Assembly: GCA_947561715.1 (NCBI GenBank) | Contig: OX387205.1 | Coordinates: forward strand, 2,609,001 to 2,673,000 | Length of the DNA stretch: 64,000 nt | Direction: 5' to 3' | DNA from: Ascidia mentula | Lineage: Eukaryota; Chordata; Ascidiacea; Phlebobranchia; Ascidiidae | Shown here: positions 22,566-34,104 of the stretch, one piece after another | Layout: each line of letters starts with the position of its first letter | Position numbering within the stretch: the first letter of the stretch is position 1 | Program-made: the position numbers and the translations under genes | Notes under the pieces: generated by a model | What the model was told of the DNA's origin: nothing | What the model saw: the letters and a program-made list of their open reading frames with translations, nothing else | Databases searched by the model: none

Positions 22566-23040
22566 ATCTTATTTTGAAGCTTGACAAAACTGCATATTGT
22601 AAACCCACCTCACCAGTAACATTCCTTGAAGTCTATTACAGTGCAGGAAAAATCATTTAATCTTGACTGAATCAGTTACTTATCAGTAATTATCCACAAT
22701 ATAACACTAATAGAACAAAAAAAAACAATACTAAAGTACTGCGGTTGACCTCTAACGGCTTTTGTCTTCTGAAACCATCACACGGGCATCCACATTCGTT
22801 AATCTATCCACCATTAGAATCCCAAACAGGGTACGGGTTCCGAAACTCATCAATTTTGAACTGTTACTAAATGAGCAAAAAGTGTCACTGGTTACTTCAG
22901 TTGATTAGTCGATAGGTTTGGACATTAGCAATGAAACTCGATAATGTTATAAAATTTTGGTGTTTTTAAGTGGGTTGGTGGGGATATGGTGATTACAAGC
23001 CATAAGTTAAAAATACTTTCGCAAGAAAACAAAGCTTTTT

Positions 23041-23215
23041 TATGGTACCTGGGATGAGCACTTGACTGATATAGTCGACTGTATCTGCTTCGGTAGTACT
23101 CTAAATTTTTATGACCACACCGGGGTTTGAACCCAGAACAACCTGGGCACAAATCCATATCAGGTTTTCTACTTGGTATACGGGTCGAGCGCTTGACCAA
23201 TGCTGCCAATAACCC
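23041..23215 (-). mobile_element. tRNA-derived SINE-like repeat
   Basis: On the minus strand an A box (ATTGGTCAAGCGCTCGACC) and, about 50 bases later, a B box (GGGTTCAAACCCC) are spaced as in a tRNA promoter. They are followed by a tRNA-unrelated body with ACCGAAGCAGATAC and a second GTCAAGTGCTCATCCC. It shares both signature pieces with the repeat at 22430-22565. Confidence 0.55.
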
Positions 23216-23921
23216 GCCCGACAGGTGGAACTCACAATAAATGGGAAAACAACTTTTACAACTATCTAGCCCCCATCTAACGTAAAAAAGGACTTTCTAA
23301 AACCATTACACGGAGATCAATCTTCGTTTATCCAACCTCTACTAGAATCAACTTCTGGGTCCTTCCTTACATTATTTCACAGCAAACCAGAGAGTGAACA
23401 CGAATATTTTGCTACTTTCTATCGCGATTTAAAGGACAGTTTTAGCTTTTTATTAGGGGTGTTAAGTGATCTGATCAGTTAGTGGTGGTGCCGAAAGGTT
23501 TGATTGTGTAACGTCGAAAAAAAACACATGTTTTGGATTTTTTGTTGTGAATCACTTGCCTGTGTGTTGCGACCTATATGAAAAATGTTAGCCTAAATCT
23601 GGGTCTTAACAATATTATATATGATCGATCAGAAATCCTATTTGATCAACGCATTTAATATATAAGATCGCACGTGAGTTCTAATTGCTGTGTTTCCTAA
23701 CCTGACTTTGAATGGAAACCCGATGCAAACACGACACAAATATTTATTTTATCACGATCAATTTTGGATACACTATTAACACACGCAATGATACCAACGC
23801 GAAACTAAGTGAATTTGAAGACACCCAATCGCTTACTGTGCTGCGCCGACATATTTTTGGACATTTTTTGAAAACACTATACACTGCGTTTATCGCTGGT
23901 GACGTAACCATATGGTTATAA

Positions 23922-26789
23922 TCAAGATCCGGATGGACCGGGTATTTCGGAACTGTCAACATTTCTTTCGGATATTAGTGGTTGTTCTTCACTTGCTTCA
24001 CCTTCTACAGGGATAACAACATGTTTCTTCTCTTGAAATTTTTGGGATCCGGACAGGTTGAGAAACTCGACAGTAGAAGTCGAACGTTCCATTTCACTTT
24101 CTCCCACAACATCAGATGTATATCCTCCACCGCTTGAGGACTGGCCTCCTTGCCCAATGGTAGCCCCACCGCTTGAGGACTGGCCTCCTTGTCCAATAGC
24201 AGCCCCACCGCTTGAGGACTGGCCTCCTTGCCCAATAGCAGCCCCACCGCTTGAGGACTGGCCTCCTTGCCCAATAGCAGCCCCACCGCTTGAGGACTGG
24301 CCTCCTTGCCCAATAGCAGCCCCACCGCTTGAGGACTGGCCTCCTTGTCCAATAGCAGCCCCACCGCTTGAGGACTGGCCTCCTTGCCCAATAGCAGCCC
24401 CACCGCTTGAGGACTGGCCTCCTTGCCCAATAGCAGCCCCACCGCTTGAGGACTGGCCTCCTTGCCCAATAGCAGCCCCACCGCTTGAGGACTGGCCTCC
24501 TTGCCCAATAGCAGCCCCACCGCTTGAGGGCTGGCCTCCTTGCCCAATAGCAGCCCCACCGCTTGAGGACTGGCCTCCTTGTCCAATAGCAGCCCCACCG
24601 CTTGAGGACTGGCTTCCTTGCCCAATAGCAGCCCCACCGCTTGAGGACTGGCCTCCTTGCCCAATAGCAGCCCCACCGCTTGAGGACTGGCCTCCTTGTC
24701 CAATAGCAGCCCCATCGCTTGAGGACTGGCCTCCTTGTCCAATAGTAGCCCCACCGCTTGAAGACTGGCCTCTGTTTCTTAACTGTTTTCCCAACGTTTC
24801 TAGTTCAGAAAGGAATTCTGCAATCTTTTCATCCTTGTTGGTCTTGACAAAACTATTGTTAAAAAATTCAGTCAAATCTTCATTTGTAATATCTAAGAAA
24901 AAATGGAAAAAACCAACATCACCCAATATTGCAGCCTTGGGCATATTATCTTTTAACTTAGTTTTCATATTTTGTTTTTGTTCTTCAACACCCTTCCGTA
25001 GTTTTGTAAACGTTTTCACGCCCTTGCTTTTTCCACTCTGTTCGCAAAGAAACAAAAATAAGTCCAAGCTACAAGTTATGAAACAAAAAATTGTGCAAAG
25101 GCCAATAATGTTCAGATATAGGATAAAAGACAACAACGCGACCTGTACGCAAGTTATGACAAACAGTGTGTTGTATGAGTTGTCGACACACTTGTAGGAT
25201 CCATCGCACACAAATTCTGCACTTGGGTTTAGCAATACAATTGAGTATGTTACAACTGCAATCGTTGCAACGATAAAACTTGCTATGTTTCTCCAAAAGT
25301 AAGCTGTTTTAAATGACTGGAATTGGGACAAGCTGTTTTCTTGAGGTTCGAGGGAAAGCTCGAAGTTTGGACTACTCTGGCGTAATTTTCCAGCAATTTG
25401 GCTGACTGTTACTATCTGACGCAATGCAAGAAGTTGCCTGTACGCATCAACCATTCGCACATGGTCTACAAAGTCCGTTACCACTCTTTCCCCCACGTCG
25501 TTTGGTTTATCACTAAGATTCACAAGCTGCAATTCCGCTATTTTGTTTCTTAAAGATTCAAGACGTTCTATAATATAAAGTTTATCAATATTATTTGAAA
25601 AGAATTCAAAATCTGGCAGACTTCCACCCCAAAATCCAAAAAATGATTTTCCAAGTTTTGATAAATCTACTTTCCTTAATTTTTCAATAGTTTGGATTTC
25701 ATGACACCGCCAGTAAGCATGATCAGCGCGTACGGTGGCATGGTGCAAGTTCTCTAAAGTCAGTAGTTCCTCACTGTTTTTTTGCAACTTTATCAGAAAA
25801 ATCGCAGCAACTTGGATTTCTTTAAGGATGCGAAACTTTAACTTAATTGAGAGGCCATATTTCTGCGTCAGTTTGCGGATGTTTTCAATTTGATATAATG
25901 CTAAAAGTTGTTTCAAACTGCCAGCTAACTTATCACATGTTTTGGCTTCGAAACTGCTGTGCAGCGCTGTTTTTGGTGGTAATCTTAATGTCGCAATGGC
26001 AGGATGCTTGTGTTGAGCACAAGTCACGTTTATTACACTCTGCAAAGAAAAGGACTTGTTTTGCTCTGAAACGGCTAGTAATTCCAAATTTTCTGTGGAA
26101 GGTTGTTTGAGGATATCTTCTTTTCTTCGCTTTCTTGGGGGATCTAATATCGTTTTAAAATCAAAATCATAAAAATTTAAGACATAATGGCTCACAACGT
26201 CATTTAGCAGTTGTGTTGGAAACTCTGGTGTCGAAGGAATGCCAGTGTTTTTCCATTTACCAAACTCTCTTGCAAAGCGTCTACATCTTTGTTTTTCCTG
26301 CGCAGTTAAGTCTGATACGTCGGATGAGTCAGGAGATGTAACTATAGTGATAAACTCATCAACAGACTTCTCGAAATTTGAAACAAGTTCAAACAGCTTA
26401 TGAAACTGGGCAATCTCATTTCTTACAGTGGAAACATGTTCCCATAGGTTCATTGGTATGTACAAGCAAATGGTGAGCAGCACAAAGATCCACCAGAAGT
26501 TCGACTGAAATACATTTGCCTCTGCTTTACATTGTTCATTTACAATTAACATTTTGGGGTTTGTGAATGATTCAACATTGCTTCCATTGGCAAGTAAACA
26601 GTGCGATAGGGTAACATCACTTTCTTTACAAGGAAAACAATGCAATGAGTTGCTATCAGTTTTGTACAGCAAAAATATATTGGAAGCGACTATTGCCAAC
26701 ATTAAGTGCTTACGCATGGTTTCCCACCATGGTGTCAAGCCATAAGTTGGCAACAAGTTGCTTGTAAGGTAAATATCACTCATTGACAT
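23922..26789 (-). CDS. A2: LRRC8/pannexin-like channel protein without LRRs, long repeat tail (955 aa)
   Basis: This is an uninterrupted single-exon frame. The start is the Met of MSMSDIYL, the first ATG; the longer frame opens only at a TTG. Order: PWWETM motif, TM1, first extracellular loop with CFPC, SHC and a later EQC, TM2, a cytoplasmic loop of about 380 residues with two QLLALxQI motifs, TM3, second extracellular loop (FVCDGSYKC), TM4, then a cytoplasmic module (GDVGFFHFFLDIT) that resembles the post-TM4 region of LRRC8. No leucine-rich repeats follow. Instead about sixteen 13-residue repeats (GGQSSSGGAAIGQ) precede a conserved PGPSGS end. A pore-forming role is inferred from family resemblance only. 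There is no intact neighbour on either side; A3 next to it is dead. Confidence 0.78.
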   Translation of the reverse strand: MSMSDIYLTSNLLPTYGLTPWWETMRKHLMLAIVASNIFLLYKTDSNSLHCFPCKESDVTLSHCLLANGSNVESFTNPKMLIVNEQCKAEANVFQSNFWWIFVLLTICLYIPMNLWEHVSTVRNEIAQFHKLFELVSNFEKSVDEFITIVTSPDSSDVSDLTAQEKQRCRRFAREFGKWKNTGIPSTPEFPTQLLNDVVSHYVLNFYDFDFKTILDPPRKRRKEDILKQPSTENLELLAVSEQNKSFSLQSVINVTCAQHKHPAIATLRLPPKTALHSSFEAKTCDKLAGSLKQLLALYQIENIRKLTQKYGLSIKLKFRILKEIQVAAIFLIKLQKNSEELLTLENLHHATVRADHAYWRCHEIQTIEKLRKVDLSKLGKSFFGFWGGSLPDFEFFSNNIDKLYIIERLESLRNKIAELQLVNLSDKPNDVGERVVTDFVDHVRMVDAYRQLLALRQIVTVSQIAGKLRQSSPNFELSLEPQENSLSQFQSFKTAYFWRNIASFIVATIAVVTYSIVLLNPSAEFVCDGSYKCVDNSYNTLFVITCVQVALLSFILYLNIIGLCTIFCFITCSLDLFLFLCEQSGKSKGVKTFTKLRKGVEEQKQNMKTKLKDNMPKAAILGDVGFFHFFLDITNEDLTEFFNNSFVKTNKDEKIAEFLSELETLGKQLRNRGQSSSGGATIGQGGQSSSDGAAIGQGGQSSSGGAAIGQGGQSSSGGAAIGQGSQSSSGGAAIGQGGQSSSGGAAIGQGGQPSSGGAAIGQGGQSSSGGAAIGQGGQSSSGGAAIGQGGQSSSGGAAIGQGGQSSSGGAAIGQGGQSSSGGAAIGQGGQSSSGGAAIGQGGQSSSGGAAIGQGGQSSSGGAAIGQGGQSSSGGATIGQGGQSSSGGGYTSDVVGESEMERSTSTVEFLNLSGSQKFQEKKHVVIPVEGEASEEQPLISERNVDSSEIPGPSGS
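24133..24768 (-). repeat. 39-bp in-frame minisatellite in A2
   Basis: About 16 copies of a 39-bp unit encode GGQSSSGGAAIGQ. Units are nearly identical with scattered substitutions (D for G, P for S, S for G, T for A). The unit has no stop in several frames, which creates long spurious frames on both strands. A1, A3 and A4 carry only two to three diverged units (TGQGEQLSGGGAD), so the array expanded in A2 alone. Confidence 0.95.
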
Positions 26790-29321
26790 AACGAGTAAAA
26801 TTTGCCGTTCCTCAAATAGTTTAATGCAGATAAACAAGCATCACAAAATTACTTTGCCATCTAAATCTAATAATCTTTTTTTTCAAATTTCTCTAATTCA
26901 GCATCAATGCTTCTGCAAATCAAACAAATGGTTTAGTGTTTGTTTCGTCCAATAGATTTTTATACACATCACAGATAAACCAACATACACAACAATCTTG
27001 ATTACATAATGTAAAGACGACAAACCTAAAATCATGTCATTCAGAAACGTCCAATCGTATGCAAGTTTTTCTTTGTGTACTTTTTCTTTGGCTCAACTGT
27101 TTTGAAACTCATATAAAAAAACGCGTTGTGCATATATCCCCCTTTTCAGTCCGTTTCATTTTGTCATTAACACAAATTTGTGTGTACCTGTATTTACAAT
27201 TTAGTAATGAAGTGTGGGCATTGTTACTTGCGTTATTGTGGCCTGCAAACCTTGACAAACCAATTACCTAACCCCGGCAACAATCCTCACCAGAAACCAT
27301 TGCAAAATAAAAACGGGTGAGAACAAATTACTACTACTAACTCATGCTGCTATTTGAATCGGCCAACGAGGCTAACACTCTTGCTGATACAGCACTTCGC
27401 GCTTCACTGGCATTCAAAGAACTTCTACCAATCAAGTCGACGCAATATTAAAATGTCACACAGTTTTTGCTTTTTGTTGCAAACTCCTTAACAATCAAAT
27501 AAAGCACGCCTGCTTAATTTTGCTACAAAAGATAATATTAATAAGGATATGGCCTCCGCAGTTTATACAGACGAATTGTGTCGTTGGACGTAATGAGTGA
27601 ATTTTTGAACCCCGTTGCGTTCTTCTCATATTATTTACGGGCAAACCTGCTCCATTGCAAGCAATTTGTAAAGTATTTATAGACGTATTGCAAACTTTAA
27701 CGCTTTAATTGGTGTGCAGGGGTTACCCATGCATTAAGTACGATTTATGAGCGCCGTCTCCACCGATGGGTATTTTTGCTTTGCATCGCGTTGGTCGTTG
27801 TGACGTTTTTACGCTTAAATAATTAATTAATCTGTCATAAGGGCTGAAATATCAAATAGTGTTGGCAAAGTGGTATTATACCATTCGTCTTTATTTTTAC
27901 TACGACGAATTGTGTAATGAGTAAATCACTCGACCAGCTTTATGGTTTTCGAACCAAAAGTGTAGTATTTTTAGCTTGTTTCTGGTAGCGTGATTAAATG
28001 CCTAATACTTTACTTTTTCTGGTATCAGGCAACAGTGAACCTTCGACGAGATTTACAAAATGCTGACCAAGATCACAACACTTTTCTTTACTACATACGG
28101 TAGTTGCTGTATATGAGTTTCCCTAGCCTTTTATTGCACCGTAATGGGGATTCTGGAATGCCAAAGTATATTTTCTGTTTGACACTTTGGCAATACATAT
28201 CGCATGCCCACTAACAGCACATTATAAACTGCAAGAGGAACTTGTCCTCTTTGGATATTTTTAAGTACTTTATCCATGCCTACCTCTGCAGACATTACTG
28301 CCAATGTACATTTAATGCTTCAGGTGTGTTGTTATAATGATAGGCCACTACTGCTTCATAGAAAAAGCTTAGCAAAGCGACAGACAAAAAGGAAATGACA
28401 AAGCCACCGGATCGAGCATGTGAACAGCATTTGGCAACACCGAACTGCGTTAACCTAGCATTACCACAGACGTCGCTAGTGACGTAACAGTATGGTTATT
28501 TTGCACACATTTATGATAATAATTATCTAGTTCTTGCATTTCTCCCCCGCCAATTCGTTAGCCGAACACAAAACAGGCTTTTAACGGGACAAAGCCGAAC
28601 ACAATATACTTGTTCGGCGAAGAATAGATGAACAAAACACAATTAACCACACGAAAACATATACATACATACGTTTGTGAAAAGAACAACACACAATAAT
28701 GCAAACAGGAAAATACAAACATGCAAATTTACTAGAATAACCTTCTGGGTCCTTCCTTACATTATTTCACAGCAAACCAGAGGGGGGAACGTGAATATTT
28801 TGCTACTTTCTATCGCAATTTAAAGGACAGTTTTAGCTTTTTATTAGGGGTGTTAAGTGATCTGATCAGTTATTGGTTGTGTCGAAGGGTTTGATTGAGT
28901 GTCACGGCGAAAAATATGTAACCAAAACACATGTTTTGGATTTATTTTGTTGTGAATCACTTGCCTGTGTGTTCTATATGCCAAATATTAGCCTAAATCT
29001 GGGTCTTAACAATATTATATATGATCGATCAGAAATCCTATTTGATTAACGCGTTTAACATATAAGATCGCATGTGAGTTCTAATTGTTGTGTTTCCTAA
29101 CCTGACTTTGAATGGAAACCCGATGCATACACTACACAAATATTTATTTTATCACGATCAATTTTGGATACACTTTTAACACACGCAATGATACCAACGC
29201 GAAACTAAGTGAATTTGAAGACACCCAATCGCTTACTGAGCTGCGCCGACATATTTTTGGACATATTTTGAAAACACTATACACTGCGTTTATCGCTGGT
29301 GACGTAACCATTTGGTTATAT
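26790..29321. other. A2-A3 intergenic flank
   Basis: About 26790-27430 is the 5' flank of A2. From 27180 the sequence is one member of a 4.79-kb tandem duplication (partner from 31970). Within 27430-28530 a 63-codon minus-strand frame that is open at 32777-32968 is interrupted by a TAG near 28118. I do not recognise it. Confidence 0.5.
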
Positions 29322-31584
29322 TCAAGATCCAGATGGACCGGGTAATTCGGAACTGTCAACAATTCTTACGGATATTAGTGGTTGTTTCTTCACAGATACA
29401 TATTTCTTCTTTTGAAATTTTTGGGATCCGGACTGGCTGAGTAACCCAGTATCAGCTCCACCTCCAGAAGACTGGTCTTCTTGCCCAGTATCAGCTCCAC
29501 CTCCAGACAACTGTTCTCCTTGCCCAGTACCAGCCCCACCGCTTGAGGTCTGGCCTCTGTTTCTTAACTGTTTTCTCAACGTTTCTAGTTCAGGAAGGAA
29601 TTTTGCAATCTTTTTATCCTTGTTGGTCTTGACAAAACTATTGTTAAAAAATTCAGTCAAATCTTCATCTGTAATATCTAAGAAAAAATGGAAAAAACCA
29701 ACATCACCCAATATTGCAGCCTTGAGCATATTATCTTTTAACTTAGTTTTCATATTTTGTTTTTGTTCTTTAACACCCTTCCGCAGTTTTGTAAACGTTT
29801 CCACACCCCTGACTTTTCCACTTCGTTTGCAAAGCAACAAAAATAAGTCCAAGCTACAAGTTATTGCACTTGAACAAGGACAAAAAATTGTGCGAAGGAT
29901 AAAAATGTTCAGATATAGGATACAAGACAACAACACGACCTGTACGCAAGTTATGACAATTAGTGTGTTGAATGAGTTGTTGACACACTTGTAAGATCCA
30001 TCGCACACAAATTCTGCACTTGGGTTTAACAATACGTATATTAAGTATATTATAACTGCAATCGCTGCAACGATAAAACTTGCTATGTTCCTCCCAAAGT
30101 AAGCTGTTTAAATGAATGGAGTTGGGACACGCTGTTTTCTTGAGGTTCGGGGACAAGCTCGAAGTTTGGAATACTCTGGCGTAATTTTCCAGCAATTTGG
30201 CTGACTGTTACTATCTGACGCAATGCAAGAAGTTGCCTGTACGCATCAACCATTCGCACATGGTCTACAAAGTCCGTTACCACTCTTTCCCCCATGTCGT
30301 TAGGTTTATCACTAAGATTCACAAGCTGCAATTCCGCTATTTTGTTTCTTAAAGATTCAAGACGTTCTATAATATTAAGTTTATCAATATTATTTGAAAA
30401 GAATTCAAAATCTGGCAGACTTCCACCCCAAAATCCAAAAAATGATTTTCCAAGTTTTGATAAATCTACTTTCTTTAATTTATCAAAAGTTTGGAAAGCA
30501 TGACACTGCCAGTAAGCATGATCAGAGCCACAGTTGTCAGGGTGCAAGTTGTTTAATTTCAGTAGTTCCTTACTGTTTTTCAGCAACTTTATCAGAAAAA
30601 TCGCAGCAACTTGGATTTCTTTAAGGATGCGAAACTTTAACTCAATTGGGAATCTTTCTGCGTCAGTTTGCGGATGTTTTCAATTTGATATAATGCTAAA
30701 AGTTGTTTCAAACTGCCAGCTAACTTATCACATGTTTTGGCTTCGAAACTGCTGTGCAGCGCTGTTTTGGGTGGTAATCTTAATGTCTCAATGGCAGGAT
30801 GCTTGTGTTCATCACAAGTCACGTTTATTACACTCTGCAAAGAAAAGGACTTGTTTTACTCTGAAACGGCTAGTAATTCCAAATTTTCTGTGGAAGGTTG
30901 TTTGAGGATATCTTCTTTTGTTCGGTTTCTTGGGGGATCTAATATCGTTTTAAATTCAAAATCATAAAAATTTAAGGCATAATGGCTCACAACGTCATTT
31001 AGCAGTTGTTTTTGAAGCGCTGGTGTCGAAGGAATGCCAGTGTTTTTCCATTTACCAAACTCTCTTGCAAAGCGTCTACATCTTTGTTTTTCCTGCGCAG
31101 TTAAGTCTGATACGTCGGATGAGTCAGGAGATGTTACTATAGTGATAAACTCATCAACAGACTTCTCGAAATTTGAAACAAGTTCAAACAGATTATGAAA
31201 CTGGACAATCTCATTTCTTACAGTGGAAATATGTTCCCATAGGTTCATTGGTATGTACAAGCAAATGGTGAGCAGCACAAAGATCCACCAGGAGTTCGAC
31301 TGAAATACATTTGCCTCTGCTTTACATTGTTCATTTACAAACAACATTTTGGGGTTTGTGAATGATTCAACATTGCTTCCATTGGCAAGAAAACAGTGCG
31401 ATAGGGTAACATCACTTTCTTTACAAGGAAAACAATGCAATGAGTTGCTATCAGTTTTGTACAGCAAAAATATATTGGAAGCGACTATTGCCAACATAAA
31501 GTACTTACGCATGGTTTCCCACCATGGTGTCAAGCCATAAGTTGGCAACAAGTTGCTTGTAAGGTAAATATCACTCAGTGACAT
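29322..31584 (-). pseudogene. A3: broken A-type channel-like copy
   Basis: Three lesions: the same CAA-to-TAA nonsense codon as A1 (at 30856-30858), a 4-bp deletion near 30648 (GGGAATC where A1 has GGGAGGCAATC), and the same one-base loss in GTTTAAATGA before TM3 (about 30106). Unlike A1 it keeps TM3, the second extracellular loop and TM4. It is dead unless stop readthrough and frame corrections occur. Confidence 0.85.
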
Positions 31585-34104
31585 AACGAGTAAAACTTGC
31601 CGTTCCTCAAATAGTTTAATGCAGATAAACAAGCATCACAAAATTACTTTGCCATCTAAATCTAATAATCTTTTCTTTCAAATTTCTCTAATTCAGCATC
31701 AATGCTTCTGCAAATCAAACAAATGGTTTAGTGTTTGTTTCGTCCAATAGATTTTTATACACATCACAGATAAACCAACATACACAACTTGATTACACAA
31801 TGTAAAGACGACAAACCTAAAATCACGTCATTCAGAAACGTCCAATCGTATGCAAGTTTTTCTTTGTGTACTTTTTCTTTGGCTCAACTGTTTTGAAACT
31901 CATATAAAAAAACGCGTTGTGCATATATCCCCCTTTTCAGTCCGTTTCATTTTGTCATTAACACAAATTTGTGTGTACCTGTATTTACAATTTAGTAATA
32001 AGGTGTAGGCATTGTTACTTGCGTTATTGTGGCCTGCAAACCTTGACAAACCAATTACCAAACCTCGGTAACAATCCTCACCAGAAACCCTTGCAAAATA
32101 CAAACGGGTGAGAACAAATTACTACTACTAACTCATGCTGCCTTTGAATCGGCCACGAAGCTAACACTCTTGCCGATACAGCACTTCGCGCTTCACTAGC
32201 ATTCAAAGAACTTCTACCAATCAAGTCGACGCAATATTAAAATGTCACACATTTTTTGCTTTTTGTTGCAAAACTCCTTGACAATCAAGTAAAGCACGCC
32301 TGCTTAATTTTGCTACAAAAGATAATATTAATAAGGATATGGCCTCCGCAGTTTATACAGACGAATTGTGTCGTTGGACGTAATGAGTGAATTTCTGAAC
32401 CCCGTTGCGTTCTTCTCATATTATTTACGGGCAAACCTGCTCCATTGCAAGCAATTTGTGAAGTATTTATAGACGTATTGCAAACTTTTAATTGGTGTGC
32501 AGGGGTTACCCATCCATTAAGTACGATTTATGAGCGCCGTCTCCACCGATGGGTATTTTTGCTTTGTATCACATTGGTCGTTGTGACGTTTTTACGCTTA
32601 AATAATTAATTACTCTGTCATAATGGCTGAAATATCAAATAGTGTTGGCAAAGTGGTATTATACCACTCCTCTTTAATTTTACTACGGCTAATTGTGTAA
32701 TGAGTAAATCACTCGACCAGCTTTTTGGTTTTCGAAACAAAAGTGTAGTATTTTTAGCTTGTTTCTGGTAGCGTGATTAAATGCCTAATACTTTACTTTT
32801 TCTGGTATCAGGCAACAGTGAACCTTCGACGAGATTTGCAAAATGCTGACCAAGATCACAACACTTTTCTTTACTACATACGATAGTTGCTGTATCTGAG
32901 TTTCCCTGCCCTTTTATTGCACCGTAATGGGGATTCTGGAATGCCAAAGTATATTTGCTGTTTGACACTTTGGCAATACATATCGCATGCCCACTAACAG
33001 CACATTATAAACTGCAAGAGGAACTTGTCCTCTTTGGATATTTTTAAGTACTTTATCCATGCCTACCTCTGCAGACATTACTGCCAATGTACATTTAATG
33101 CTTCAGGTGTGTTGTTATAATGATAGGCCACTACTGCTTCATAGAAAAAGCTTAGCAAAGCGACAGACAAAAAGGAATTGACAAAGCCACCGGATCGAGC
33201 ATGTGAACAGCATTTGGCAACACCGAACTGCGTTAACCTAGCATTACCACAGACGTCGCTAGTGACGTAACAGTATGGTTATTTTGCTCACATTTATGAT
33301 AATAATTATCTAGTTCTTGCATTTCTCCCCCGCCAATTCGTTAGCCGAACACAAAACAGGCTTTTAACGGGACAAAGCCGAACACAATATACTTGTTCGG
33401 CGAAGAATAGATGAACAAAACACAATTAACCACACGAAAACATATACATACATACGTTTGTGAAAAGAACAACACAAAATAATGCAAACAGGAAAATACA
33501 AGCATGCAAATTTACTAGAATCAACTTCTGGGTCCTTCCTTACATTATTTCACAGCAAACCAGAGAGTGAACGCGAATATTTTGCTACTTTCTATCGCGA
33601 TTTAAAGGACAGTTTTAGCTTTTTATTAGGGGTGTTAAGTGATCTAATCAGTTATTGGTGGTGTCGAAGGGTTTGATTGAGTGTCACGGCGAAAAATATG
33701 TAACCAAAACACATGTTTTGGATTTATTTTGTTGTGAATCACTTGCCTGTGTGTTCTATATGCCAAATATTAGCCCTAAATCTGGGTCTTAACAATATTA
33801 TATATGATCGATCAGAAATCCTATTTGATTAACGCATTTAACATATAAGATCGCATGTGAGTTCTAATTGTTGTGTTTCCTAACCTGACTTTGAATGGAA
33901 ACCCGATGCATACACTACACAAATATTTATTTTATCACGATCAATTTTGGATACACTTTTAACACACGCAATGATACCAACGCGAAACTAAGTGAATTTG
34001 AAGACACCCAATCGCTTACTGAGCTGCGCCGACATATTTTTGGACATATTTTGAAAACACTATACACTGCGTTTATCGCTGGTGACGTAACCATTTGGTT
34101 ATAT
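31585..34104. other. A3-A4 intergenic flank
   Basis: The 5' flank of A3, then 1.1 kb of spacer (32230-33310) nearly identical to 27430-28530, then the 3' flank of A4 (from 33309). A 63-codon minus-strand frame at 32777-32968 (SKYTLAFQNPHYG...CSKEKCCDLGQ) could be an exon relic. There is no family assignment. Confidence 0.5.

Noticed and set aside
24133..24768. CRISPR-like array of regular repeats
   Set aside because: The units are contiguous with no unique spacers, lie in a coding frame, and the host is a eukaryote.
24058..25197. 379-codon plus-strand frame with PPLEDWPPCPIAA repeats
   Set aside because: It is antisense to A2 and exists because the 39-bp minisatellite has no stops in several frames; the non-repeat part is antisense to TM3-TM4. 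The same holds for the minus-strand frame at 24005-24754.
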